Of a stretch of DNA of 64,000 nt, positions 35,718 to 44,394 are shown piece by piece. Source of the DNA: UBA8752 sp002172485 (GTDB lineage: Bacteria > Bacteroidota > Bacteroidia > Flavobacteriales_D > Sanyastnellaceae); the NCBI GenBank assembly GCA_042089915.1, contig JBELJZ010000003.1, positions 62,001 to 126,000 of the forward strand, in the 5' to 3' direction. Numbering within the stretch: the first letter of the stretch is position 1; each line of letters starts with the position of its first letter. The notes beneath the pieces were generated by a model that was not told the origin of the DNA, ran no database searches, and worked only from the letters and a program-made list of their open reading frames with translations. A program made the position numbers and the translations under genes.

Positions 35718-36490
35718 TTCGGAATGCCCACGTCATCGGCATGGGCCGACTGGGACGCCACCTTGCGGACCGGCTCGACGCCTTGGGCGTGGTCACCACC
35801 CGCTGGAACCGCAGTCCACAACCAAGCTCACACCTCCTGACGAACTGGACAGCGGACGATGTCGATGCCGTTTTCCTGGCTGTATCCGATGACGCGCTTG
35901 GGAACATCGCAGACACTGTCGCACCGCAGCTTCCCAATAGAACATGGCTGGTTCACCACGCCGGATCCGTCCCCAAATCCATCCTCGGAGAACGCGAATG
36001 CAACGCGGTACTCTGGCCGCCCATGACCTTCCAGTCGACTGCGGCACCGGACTGGCAGACCATGCCCATGGCGGTCGATGCCGCAGACGCCTCCTTCCAG
36101 TCCTGGGCGCGGACATTGGCCCCCGGCGCATTTGAGGTCACGGACCTCCAAAGGCAGCACCTTCACTTGGGTGCAGTTCTGCTCGGCAACTTGACCGCGG
36201 CTTGGATTGGCACGGTGGAGGCCCATCTCCGGAACATGGGCTTGACGCCCGAGCTCCTGACTCCTCTCGTCGAAGCCAGCGTATCCAAAGCGCTGGAAGG
36301 CAACGCACTGGATACAGTGACCGGTCCCGCCGCACGCAACGACCGGGACACGCTCAATGCCCAACAATCCCTTTTGGCCGATGCCGACCCTGATGTGGCC
36401 GACTTGCATCAACGGCTGACCCAACGCATCCTCACACACCATGGACACGACCCCCTCCCTCCACTTCAAGCAGCGCCTCGCCGAGATTGA
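35714..36490 (+). CDS. DUF2520 Rossmann-fold protein
   Basis: The 258-residue product starts with a NAD(P)-binding Rossmann motif (HVIGMGRLGRHLADRL), then the DUF2520 region. VFLAVSDDALGNIAD is followed by the substrate-side LVHHAGSVP, and the C-terminal helical domain includes GAVLLGNLTAAWIG. The overall fold recalls 6-phosphogluconate-dehydrogenase-like or ProC-like reductases; the substrate is unknown. ATG 35714 overlaps the ccmF stop. The gene overlaps kdsC by 50 bases. A DUF2520-kdsC pair is usual in Bacteroidota. Confidence 0.85.
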   Translation: MIRNAHVIGMGRLGRHLADRLDALGVVTTRWNRSPQPSSHLLTNWTADDVDAVFLAVSDDALGNIADTVAPQLPNRTWLVHHAGSVPKSILGERECNAVLWPPMTFQSTAAPDWQTMPMAVDAADASFQSWARTLAPGAFEVTDLQRQHLHLGAVLLGNLTAAWIGTVEAHLRNMGLTPELLTPLVEASVSKALEGNALDTVTGPAARNDRDTLNAQQSLLADADPDVADLHQRLTQRILTHHGHDPLPPLQAAPRRD

Positions 36491-36977
36491 AGCCTTTGTC
36501 TTTGACAACGACGGCGTTTTTACCAACGGCACGGTCTTTCTCATGCCCGGTGGCGAGCAAGTCCGGACGGCGAGCACCCGCGATGGATACGCCGTCCAAC
36601 ACGCTGCCAAGTGCGGGATGAAGCTGGCCATGATCACTGGGGGACGGAGCGATGAAGTGGTGCGCCGCATGAATGGCCTCGGCGTGACCGAAGTGATCCA
36701 AGGTGCTGCCGTCAAACTCGGTGAGATGGAAGCCCTCTGCGAACGCTGGGGCATCGACCTGTCCCAAGTGTGCTACATGGGTGACGACATTCCCGACATC
36801 CCGGTGTTGCAAGCCGTCGGCCTGTCCTGCTGTCCCCACGATGCCGTTCCGGAGGTGCGGGCCGTTTGTGACTACGTGAGCCCGGTTCGTGGCGGCGAAG
36901 GATGCGTTCGTGACATCCTCGAGCAAGCCATGAAAGTGAAAGGGTTGTGGATGAATGACCTCGCGCACGCGTGGTGA
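36441..36977 (+). CDS. kdsC: KdsC-like HAD phosphatase (KDO-8-phosphate phosphatase)
   Basis: The 178-residue HAD protein has motif I FVFDNDGVFTNG (catalytic DxD), motif II ITGG, a motif III Lys in GAAVKLGEM and motif IV GDDIPD. This is the C0-type layout of KDO-8-phosphate phosphatase, which makes KDO for lipopolysaccharide. The related family also hydrolyses other sugar phosphates, so the substrate is likely but not certain. It is the last gene of the long plus-strand run; yidC downstream has its own promoter box. Confidence 0.85.
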   Translation: MDTTPSLHFKQRLAEIEAFVFDNDGVFTNGTVFLMPGGEQVRTASTRDGYAVQHAAKCGMKLAMITGGRSDEVVRRMNGLGVTEVIQGAAVKLGEMEALCERWGIDLSQVCYMGDDIPDIPVLQAVGLSCCPHDAVPEVRAVCDYVSPVRGGEGCVRDILEQAMKVKGLWMNDLAHAW

Positions 36978-36982
36978 ACCCG

Positions 36983-36990
36983 TAAGTTTG
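36983..36990 (+). promoter_or_regulatory. -7 box TAAGTTTG for yidC
   Basis: TAAGTTTG matches TAnnTTTG exactly and is followed by CCG. Seven bases separate it from the yidC ATG at 36998. Confidence 0.55.
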
Positions 36991-36997
36991 CCGACCC

Positions 36998-38800
36998 ATG
37001 GACCGCAATACGATCACAGGTTTCTTGCTGATTTTCGCGATGGTCATCGTGTATCAGTTGTATTTCGTGCCCTCTCCCGAGCCGGTCGACGAAGCTTCAG
37101 TAGAAACCACGACAGCGCCGGAAACCGGAACAGCCGTCGCTGAATTTCCACCGACGCCCAGTGCGGAGGACAGCACCTACACCGCCCAAACTGCGACCCT
37201 CACGTCAGATGTACTGACCGTCGACCTGTCCACGGATGGTGGCATTCCAGTCCGCGCTACGCTCGCCGACGGCTACCTCGATTATTGGAATCAGCAGCCC
37301 ATCCAACTCTGGAATGAAGGCAGCTCCGACATGAACTGGATTGCGCGTGGCGAAGCCTCGTACAATCAGCGATTTGACGTCGTGTCCGAGTCCCCCGAAA
37401 AAGTGGTGCTCGCGAACCGAGGGGACGGGCCGCTGCGCACCTTGACATACACCATCGAGGGCTACCTCGTGGACGTCGACGCCGAGTTTGCAGACGCCCG
37501 CGGTGAGGTCGGATTCCAATGGCAAGCCGACGGCGCTCACAATGAAAAGGGGATCGATGTCGAACGCCAGAAAAGCAGCATTTACTACCGCGAACAAGGA
37601 CGGGGCCGGGACTACTTGAGCGAAGGAACCGACAAGTCCACCGACATTGAGGACCCCGTGGAATGGGTGGCCTTCAAGCAGAATTACTTCTCGGCCATCG
37701 TGGGAACCGATGCTGGATTCCAATCCGGTCGGCTGCGCAGCTTGCCGCCCACCGATGCGACCGACACCTCCCTGACCATGCGCTACGGGATGGATGTCAC
37801 CCTGCCCACCCAGGACATCGACGGCCGCGAAGTGGCGGAATTGCGTTTCTACTTCGGCCCCAATGACGCCTCCATCCTGAAAACCACAGGCTGGGGAGAA
37901 ATCGGACGGGTCATCGACTTCGGCTGGTGGATTTTCGGCTGGATCAACCGCAACGTCATCTTCCCCATCTACGCCTTCCTCGCGAGCTACATCGGATCGG
38001 CGGGACTCATCATTCTCATCCTCACGTTGCTCATCAAGAGCCTGCTCTTCCCCATCACTTGGAAGAACTACGTGAGCTCGGCCAAAATGCGCGTCCTCAA
38101 GCCGGACATGCAGGCCATCAACGACAAGTACCCCGATCAGGACGACGCCATGCAGCGTCAACAGGAAACCATGCAACTGTATCGGGACAGCGGCGTCAAT
38201 CCATTGGCCGGATGCCTCCCCCAGTTGATCCAGATGCCCTTGCTCTATGCGATGTTCCGGTTCTTCCCGGCCAACATCGAATTGCGGGGCGAGAACTTCC
38301 TCTGGGCCGATGACCTCGGGGCCTTCGACAGCATCCTCAACCTGCCTTTCGAGATTCCATTCTACGGCGCGCACGTGTCGGGCTTCACCCTGCTGATGGC
38401 GGGCTCCATGTACGTGATCATGGGGCAAACCATGGGCCAGCAAGCCGCACCCACGCAGCCCGGCATGCCCGACATGCGGGTCATGGCCAAGATCATGCCG
38501 CTGTTCATGCTGTTCTTCTTCAACAAGTTCTCGAGCGGCCTGAGCCTCTACTACTTCATCGCCAACGTCATCACCTTCGGCCAGGTGACCACGGTGAAGC
38601 AGTTCTTCATCGACGAAGCCAAAATCCGTGAGAAGATCAAAGCCAAGCAGGCAGAGCCCAAGGACGAGAAGAAGAAGAAAAAGGGCGGCTTTGCAGAGCG
38701 GTTGGAGGCCATGCAGAAGGAGCAGCAGAAGCGCGCAGAAGAGATGAAGCAACAGCGCGATCAAGCCCGAAAGGCCCGCAACAAGAAGCGCAAAAAGTGA
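36998..38800 (+). CDS. yidC: Membrane protein insertase YidC
   Basis: The 600-residue protein begins with a signal-anchor segment (GFLLIFAMVIVYQLYF), then an acidic linker and the periplasmic beta-sandwich domain (about 65-300). The insertase core of five membrane segments starts near 310, with LIKSLLFPITWKNYVSSAKM and the conserved GCLPQLIQMPLLYAMF. A Lys-rich cytoplasmic tail of about 60 residues ends the protein and probably binds ribosomes. YidC inserts and folds inner-membrane proteins alone or with SecYEG. It overlaps the next gene as GTGA. Confidence 0.96.
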   Translation: MDRNTITGFLLIFAMVIVYQLYFVPSPEPVDEASVETTTAPETGTAVAEFPPTPSAEDSTYTAQTATLTSDVLTVDLSTDGGIPVRATLADGYLDYWNQQPIQLWNEGSSDMNWIARGEASYNQRFDVVSESPEKVVLANRGDGPLRTLTYTIEGYLVDVDAEFADARGEVGFQWQADGAHNEKGIDVERQKSSIYYREQGRGRDYLSEGTDKSTDIEDPVEWVAFKQNYFSAIVGTDAGFQSGRLRSLPPTDATDTSLTMRYGMDVTLPTQDIDGREVAELRFYFGPNDASILKTTGWGEIGRVIDFGWWIFGWINRNVIFPIYAFLASYIGSAGLIILILTLLIKSLLFPITWKNYVSSAKMRVLKPDMQAINDKYPDQDDAMQRQQETMQLYRDSGVNPLAGCLPQLIQMPLLYAMFRFFPANIELRGENFLWADDLGAFDSILNLPFEIPFYGAHVSGFTLLMAGSMYVIMGQTMGQQAAPTQPGMPDMRVMAKIMPLFMLFFFNKFSSGLSLYYFIANVITFGQVTTVKQFFIDEAKIREKIKAKQAEPKDEKKKKKGGFAERLEAMQKEQQKRAEEMKQQRDQARKARNKKRKK

Positions 38801-39249
38801 GTCTGTTGCCCCGCCTGCTCGGCCCTTGGATGGTGTTGGCCTTGGCCAGCTGTTCGGGCCCTTCCGCCTATCTCAAAACCGACACGGAGCCTTGGCTGCG
38901 CTACGAGCGCACACCGTGCTTCGGTCCTTGCCCCGCTTTCCTTCTCGAGGTCGATTCCAAAGGGCAGGCCCGATTCAATGGACGCCGCAACGTGACATTG
39001 GAGGGCGTCTTCAAGGGCCAGTGGAATGACGCTGACTTGCAGCGCGTCGCCGAAGCCGCACACGCTGTGGCATTAAAAGACAAGGCCGGCATCTATGACA
39101 ACCCCATGGTAACCGACCTTCCCACAAAGCGCATCCTGCTCTCCGACATCGTCTTTGTCGACCGCATCGACGCCCCGCCCGTGGACCGGTTGTACGCCGT
39201 TCTGGACAGCCTCATTTCCTCCACGGGGTGGACACCGGAGGGCCTTTGA
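38797..39249 (+). CDS. DUF6438-like lipoprotein
   Basis: The 150-residue product has a lipoprotein signal (LALASCSGPS, lipid Cys near 19) and the short motif ERTPCFGPCPAF, diagnostic of DUF6438-type Bacteroidota proteins, where two Cys lie in CFGxCP. The Cys pair could form a disulphide. No function is known. GTG 38797 overlaps the yidC stop. Confidence 0.78.
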   Translation: MSLLPRLLGPWMVLALASCSGPSAYLKTDTEPWLRYERTPCFGPCPAFLLEVDSKGQARFNGRRNVTLEGVFKGQWNDADLQRVAEAAHAVALKDKAGIYDNPMVTDLPTKRILLSDIVFVDRIDAPPVDRLYAVLDSLISSTGWTPEGL

Positions 39250-39260
39250 GGCCCCACCCC

Positions 39261-39268
39261 TATTTTCG
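39261..39268 (+). promoter_or_regulatory. Putative -7 box TATTTTCG for the S46 peptidase gene
   Basis: TATTTTCG fits the TAnnTT(T/C)G pattern. It lies 11 bases past the previous stop and 48 bases before the ATG at 39317. Confidence 0.4.
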
Positions 39269-39316
39269 CCGCGCCTGCGCAGTTCATCCGTGCACATCAG
39301 ATCAACGATTCAACCC

Positions 39317-41521
39317 ATGAAGCAACGCCTCTTCCTGCTGCTGTTCGCAGCCCTCCAACTCGCCGTGATTCCGGCCCGCGCCGACGAAGGCATGTGGCTC
39401 CTCCACATGCTGAAGCGCATCAACGAAGCCGAAATGCAACAGATGGGCCTCAACCTGAGCGCCGAAGACATCTACTCCCTCAACCAAGCCTGCCTGAAAG
39501 ACGCCGTCATCACGTTGAACGGGGGCAGCTGCACGGCTGAGCTCATTTCCAGCCAAGGTTTGGTGCTCACCAACCACCACTGCGCCTACGGTGCCATTCA
39601 AGGCTTCAGCACGGTCGAGGATGACATCCTGACCAATGGCTTCTGGGCCATGAGCCTCGATGAGGAGAAGCCCATCCCGGACTTCAGCGTGACCTTCCTA
39701 CAGCGCATTGAAGATGTGACCGAGCGCGTGCTCGCCGACATCACCGACGACATGGACGAAGGCGCCCGCCAAGCCGCCATTCAAGGCGTCATCGCTCAAA
39801 TCGAAGAAGAAGAGCGCGGAATCAATCCCGACTTCCGTCCTCAGGTGAAGTCCTTTTACCACGCCAACGAGTTCTACCTCTTCGTGTACCGCGACTACAA
39901 TGACATTCGCCTCGTGGGCAATCCACCGGAGAGCATCGGCAAGTTTGGTGGCGATACCGACAACTGGATGTGGCCCCGCCACACGGGCGACTTCTCCTTG
40001 CTTCGCATTTACGCGGACAGCGAGAACAATCCGGCCGACTACAGCGAGAACAACGTGCCCTACCAGCCGAAGCGCCACCTCAAGGTGAGCCTCGACGGCG
40101 TGCAAAACGGCGACTTCACCATGGTGATGGGCTACCCGGGAAGCACCGACCGTTTCCTGAGCAGCCGTGGCATCCAGCAGGCCCTCGACCTCTACAACCC
40201 GAGTGTGGTGGACGTGCGGGACCTCAAGCTCAAAACCATGAAGTCTCACATGGACGCCGACCCGGCCGTGCGCATCCAGTATGCCGCCAAGTATGCCCAG
40301 ACCGCGAACTACTGGAAGTACTACATCGGACAGTCCAAGGGATTGAAGGCGCTCGACGTCTACGGCAAGAAGAAGGCCCTCGAAGACGAGTTCACCGCCT
40401 GGATGTCCGGGAATGCCGATCGCGAGGTCAAGTACGGCGAGACCCTCGGCCTGCTCGAGGAGTACTACAGCAACACCGACGCCACCGTCAAAGGCCAGGT
40501 CTACTCCCTGGAAGCCGGTCTGATCGGATGTGACCTGATGCTCTTCGCCTTCCGTGTGGGCATGGGTGCCCAAGGCCTCTTCAGCGAGGACGCTGACCGC
40601 GCTGCCGGTGCCACCGCCGCCCTTGAGGGCCAAGCCGAAGGATTCTTCAAGGATTACGACCAGGCCACCGACCGCGACCTCTTCGTCCAGTTGATGACCA
40701 AGTACATGAACGACATCCCAGCCGACCAGCAACCGAGCTTCTTCGCCACAGTACGCGACAAGTACAAGGGCGACTTCAGCCGGTACGCCGACAAGATGTA
40801 CCCCAAGAGCTTCTTGACCAATCCGGAGCGCTTCGCCGAGTTCCTCGCCGATCCCGACCAGAAGGCGTTGGACAAGGACCTCGCTGTGGCTGCCGCCATG
40901 AGCCTCATCGAGACCTACCGCGGCTACTTCGCCTCCCCGGAGCAGGGCAAGTTTGACCGGGGATACCGCCTGCTCACCGCAGGTCTTCGCGAAATGCAGC
41001 CGGAAAAGATGTGGTACCCGGACGCCAACTCTACCATGCGCGTGAGCTATGGACAAGTGGGCGACTACGATCCCGCGGATGCCGTGCACTACGACTTTGT
41101 GACCACCGCCAATGGCATTCTCCAGAAGAAGGACAACAGCAACCCTGAATTTGTCGTCGACCCGACCCTCGAGACGCTGATCCGCAACGAAGACTACGGC
41201 CGTTACGCCGATGAGAATGGAGACCTCGTCCTCTGCTTCATTTCAGGCAACGACATCACCGGCGGCAACTCCGGCAGCCCGGTCCTCAATGGCGACGGTG
41301 ACCTCATCGGCCTCGCCTTTGACGGCAACTGGGAAGCCATGAGCGGCGATATCGCCTTTGAGCCAGAACTCCAGCGCACCATCAGCGTGGACATTCGTTA
41401 CGTGATGTGGGTCATCGACAAGATGGCCGGAGCCGACAACCTCATTTCCGAAATCGACTTCGTGACCAAGCCCAAGATGGCACCGGTCGAAGAGGCCGCC
41501 CCTATGGAGGAAGGCAAGTGA
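39317..41521 (+). CDS. S46 family dipeptidyl peptidase, DPP7-like
   Basis: The 734-residue exported protein has a signal peptide ending VIPARA. The chymotrypsin-like catalytic triad of S46 is visible: His in TNHHCAYG (87/88), Asp in the region FVYRDYNDIRLVG, and Ser 652 in TGGNSGSPV. The residue that sets P1 preference, Arg in DPP11 and Gly in DPP7, is Gly 670 here (AFDGNWEAMSGD), so a DPP7-type preference for hydrophobic residues is likely. It would release dipeptides from oligopeptides in the periplasm. The start is set by the signal peptide; the upstream open frame belongs to another reading. Confidence 0.93.
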   Translation: MKQRLFLLLFAALQLAVIPARADEGMWLLHMLKRINEAEMQQMGLNLSAEDIYSLNQACLKDAVITLNGGSCTAELISSQGLVLTNHHCAYGAIQGFSTVEDDILTNGFWAMSLDEEKPIPDFSVTFLQRIEDVTERVLADITDDMDEGARQAAIQGVIAQIEEEERGINPDFRPQVKSFYHANEFYLFVYRDYNDIRLVGNPPESIGKFGGDTDNWMWPRHTGDFSLLRIYADSENNPADYSENNVPYQPKRHLKVSLDGVQNGDFTMVMGYPGSTDRFLSSRGIQQALDLYNPSVVDVRDLKLKTMKSHMDADPAVRIQYAAKYAQTANYWKYYIGQSKGLKALDVYGKKKALEDEFTAWMSGNADREVKYGETLGLLEEYYSNTDATVKGQVYSLEAGLIGCDLMLFAFRVGMGAQGLFSEDADRAAGATAALEGQAEGFFKDYDQATDRDLFVQLMTKYMNDIPADQQPSFFATVRDKYKGDFSRYADKMYPKSFLTNPERFAEFLADPDQKALDKDLAVAAAMSLIETYRGYFASPEQGKFDRGYRLLTAGLREMQPEKMWYPDANSTMRVSYGQVGDYDPADAVHYDFVTTANGILQKKDNSNPEFVVDPTLETLIRNEDYGRYADENGDLVLCFISGNDITGGNSGSPVLNGDGDLIGLAFDGNWEAMSGDIAFEPELQRTISVDIRYVMWVIDKMAGADNLISEIDFVTKPKMAPVEEAAPMEEGK

Positions 41522-41540
41522 TCCACCGCCTTTCTGCACG

Positions 41541-41573
41541 AAAAAAGCCCTGCCATTCCGGCGGGGCTTTTTC
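41541..41573. terminator. Bidirectional intrinsic terminator
   Basis: The stem GCCCTGCC/GGCGGGGC (one G-U pair) has a 5-base loop ATTCC, an A6 run on the left and a T5 run on the right. It serves both the S46 peptidase gene and the convergent ppc gene. Confidence 0.85.
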
Positions 41574-41612
41574 TTGAGTTGAAATTGGGAATTCTGCTGT
41601 CGCCCTCAGTGA

Positions 41613-44111
41613 TCACACGGCGTTGCGGCCGGCATTCACAATGCCGAACATCGTTCGCACCACGAGCTTTTCGAGCACCTCCTTTTCCGCGGGCGGTTGG
41701 CCTTGTCCATCCAACCACTGCAGCGCGGCTTGCTGAATGACCAACAACGGCAGGATGATGGACTCGCGAAGGTCAATGGACTCCGCAATGGCAGGAGAAC
41801 GTTCCATCAATTGGGACTGCCCTGTGATGTGAAGAAGCAGGTCGCGCGTCTGCTCGAATTCTGCCTTGACATTCTTCCAGAGGTCCCCGAAGCGGGGGTC
41901 GTCCTCCAAGTGGGCGGTCAAAGCAAAGTTGCATTTGCGCATGCTCTGCATGCTGTTCTCGATCAAAGCGGCAAACAGGGGCTGTTCCCGGTACAATGCC
42001 GCGGCCTCTTCGAGCCGGCCTTCTGCTTGCAACGCTTCGAGCGCGGTGCCGATGCCGTAAAAGCCCGGCACATTCTGCTTCATTTGGCTCCAGGAGCCCA
42101 CAAACGGGATAGCGCGCAAGTCATCCAAGGTGAGCGGCCCTTCCTTCTTGCGGCGGGTGGGCCGGCTGGCGATGTTGGTGGCCCCGTAATGACGGAGGGT
42201 GCCATAGGTGGATAGATACTCCATGAAGGCCGGGTGGGCCTTGAGCGCATTGTAATGGACATAGCTGCGCTCGGCCAACTTGTCCATCAACGCCCGCTGC
42301 GCAGGGGTCCAACGGGACTGTTCCGGGTCGATAAGGCGGTGCTGCAAGCCGGCCGTCATCAGCAGCTCCATGTTGTAAGATGCGCTGCGCGGGGTGCCGA
42401 AGTTCGAGCTGATGGATTGCCCTTGAATGGTCGTCTGCACTTCCGTGGTGTCGACATCCGGCCCCAACGACGCATAGAAGCGGTGGGTATTGCCTCCACC
42501 TCGGGCCGGCGGGCCGCCGCGGCCATCGAAAAAGACGACTTCCACCCCGAATTCCGCGCATGCCGCAGACAAGGACTCCTTGGCTTGGTGGATGGACCAA
42601 TTGGCACGAAGGTATCCCCCATCCTTGGTGCCATCGCTGAAGCCGAGCATGACGTGGTGGACATTCCCACGGGAATCCACATGCGCTCGATACGCGGCCA
42701 TCGACAGCAACCTGCGCATCTGATCGGGTGCACCGGCCAAGTCTTCCACCGTCTCAAACAGCGGCACGAAGTCGAGTGCCATGGGCTCTTCGCCATGCGC
42801 TGCGCGGCCTAAAGCAAACAAGCGCACCACATCGTCGGCTCCGCGACAGTTGCTGATGATGAAACGGTGGCAGCCCCGCGGTCCATTCAATTTCTGAATC
42901 TCCCGGATGGACTGCATGACCTCGACAACATCGCGGACCACACCATCTGCATCCGTCGGAACGTCCGCATGAGATGTGATCTTCAGCAGGGCTTCCGGTG
43001 ATTCCGGTAGGCCCACTGCATCCGCTGCGCCCTTCAGAACCCGGCTGTCCTGTCGGACATCCATGGAAGCGAAGTGACGGCCAAACATGACCAGTGCCAT
43101 GCGCAACCGGGCGATTTCCTCGGCGTGCAAGCCACCGAATTCAGAACGGACGGTGCGCTCGATGGACTCCAGTCCCTGCAAGACCTCTTCCTCATCGAAC
43201 ACCTGCGTGTCAATGGCGAGGATCGCTTCCTCCACACGGGCCTGGAGCATATCCAACTCCCCTTCCAATCCCTTGAAGGTGATCCGCCTTCTGAGGGCAC
43301 GGAACGCCCGGCGGTAGCAACGCAACAAAGTCAAACGCAGCCGCCGCGCCACACGGAGGGTGGTCCCGGCATCCACGTATGGGTTGCCATCGCGGTCCCC
43401 TCCCGGCCAAAAGCCCAGGGAAAAGACGTCGGCAGTCACCTCTGGCGACACCCCTGTCGCCGCCGCGACGCGCAAAGCCAAGGCGGGCAGCGCCTCGAAA
43501 AACACGTGCTCGAGGTACCAACTCTGGCGCACGGCTTCTTCATAGGGCGTCGGGGCCTGCGCCTGGAAAAAGGGCGTCAATCCCAACTGATGGAGCAGGT
43601 TGTGCGCCGCTTCGAGGTCGCCGGCCTTGACCTGTTCGGTCAAATCGGTCAAGATGCCCAAGGCCGTGCCGGGATAGAACTGCGTGGGATGCGCCGTCAG
43701 AACCACCCTAACCCGCTGGTCCTTCAAAGCGTCCTTTAGTTCCCCTTTCAGGTCTCGGCGAGCGATTCGCGGGAGCAGACCTGCCAGGGACTCCGCCCCT
43801 TCCAAGTCGTTGAGCCGGTCGTACCGGGCATCCTCCAGCGCGTCCACCAGAACCACCTGCCGCTCGATGTATTGCACGTATCGGAACAACAAGTCCAAGC
43901 GCTCTTCTTCGGGCAAGTGCACCTCAGAGAGGTGTTCCGCCAGCAGCTCCATGGGAGAGCGTCCTTCAGCCAGGCCCTCCTGGCATGCTTCCGCAAACAG
44001 CGGAACGCGCAATCCTGTGCCCCGAATGCCGTCCAAAGGCAGGGTCAAAAAGATGCTGTTGTAGACTTCAAAAGGACGGGTGACCGCCGATGCGTAGGGG
44101 GAATGCTCCAT
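41613..44111 (-). CDS. ppc: Phosphoenolpyruvate carboxylase
   Basis: The 832-residue product is PEP carboxylase, which forms oxaloacetate from PEP and bicarbonate. Catalytic His lies in VLTAHPTQ, the conserved loop in FWPGGDRDGNP, the phosphate-binding region in MLGFSDGTKDGG, and the glycine-rich active loop in FDGRGGPPARGGG. The C-terminus reads NAGRNAV rather than the usual ending in NTG, which closes the active site in well-studied enzymes. The frame is open 29 codons upstream of ATG 44111, but only this ATG gives the family N-terminus. It is divergent from the aldo/keto reductase remnant. Confidence 0.95.
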   Translation of the reverse strand: MEHSPYASAVTRPFEVYNSIFLTLPLDGIRGTGLRVPLFAEACQEGLAEGRSPMELLAEHLSEVHLPEEERLDLLFRYVQYIERQVVLVDALEDARYDRLNDLEGAESLAGLLPRIARRDLKGELKDALKDQRVRVVLTAHPTQFYPGTALGILTDLTEQVKAGDLEAAHNLLHQLGLTPFFQAQAPTPYEEAVRQSWYLEHVFFEALPALALRVAAATGVSPEVTADVFSLGFWPGGDRDGNPYVDAGTTLRVARRLRLTLLRCYRRAFRALRRRITFKGLEGELDMLQARVEEAILAIDTQVFDEEEVLQGLESIERTVRSEFGGLHAEEIARLRMALVMFGRHFASMDVRQDSRVLKGAADAVGLPESPEALLKITSHADVPTDADGVVRDVVEVMQSIREIQKLNGPRGCHRFIISNCRGADDVVRLFALGRAAHGEEPMALDFVPLFETVEDLAGAPDQMRRLLSMAAYRAHVDSRGNVHHVMLGFSDGTKDGGYLRANWSIHQAKESLSAACAEFGVEVVFFDGRGGPPARGGGNTHRFYASLGPDVDTTEVQTTIQGQSISSNFGTPRSASYNMELLMTAGLQHRLIDPEQSRWTPAQRALMDKLAERSYVHYNALKAHPAFMEYLSTYGTLRHYGATNIASRPTRRKKEGPLTLDDLRAIPFVGSWSQMKQNVPGFYGIGTALEALQAEGRLEEAAALYREQPLFAALIENSMQSMRKCNFALTAHLEDDPRFGDLWKNVKAEFEQTRDLLLHITGQSQLMERSPAIAESIDLRESIILPLLVIQQAALQWLDGQGQPPAEKEVLEKLVVRTMFGIVNAGRNAV

Positions 44112-44203
44112 GGGGCTCGAGAAAACTGGGGAGCCGGAGCATTGCCGGCACCTCGAAATTACACCTGAATCCCGCCGCAGGTTTTCCGCGATTCGCACGC
44201 GGC

Positions 44204-44211
44204 TAACTTCG
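44204..44211 (+). promoter_or_regulatory. Putative -7 box TAACTTCG ahead of the aldo/keto reductase remnant and trmD
   Basis: TAACTTCG fits TAnnTT(T/C)G and ends 4 bases before the ATG at 44216. As the remnant is only 57 codons and trmD begins 5 bases after it, this box is now the best visible promoter for trmD. Confidence 0.45.
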
Positions 44212-44215
44212 CGAC

Positions 44216-44389
44216 ATGGAATACCGCAGATTGGGCCGCAGTGGACTGCAACTCTCCAAGCTTTCCCTCAGCAGTTGGGTCACCTTCGGAAATCAAATCG
44301 ACGACAGCACCAGTGGCCGGTTGCTGGACATGGCCTACGACGCCGGCATCAACTTCTTTGACAACGCCCCGGCCCATCCGGAATATTGA
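44216..44389 (+). pseudogene. Aldo/keto reductase remnant, N-terminal 57 residues only
   Basis: The short frame encodes MEYRRLGRSGLQLSKLSL and WVTFGNQIDD, then LLDMAYDAGINFFDNA, which is the N-terminus of the voltage-gated potassium channel beta-like aldo/keto reductases. FFDNA normally leads into the catalytic AEVY; here the sequence changes to PAHPEY and stops. A full enzyme has about 320 residues, so the catalytic Tyr, Lys and His and the NADPH site are all missing. The junction lies just before trmD, which suggests a deletion that removed the rest of the gene. Codon use still looks normal, so the event may be recent, or the peptide may be retained. Confidence 0.78.
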
Positions 44390-44394
44390 CTCTC

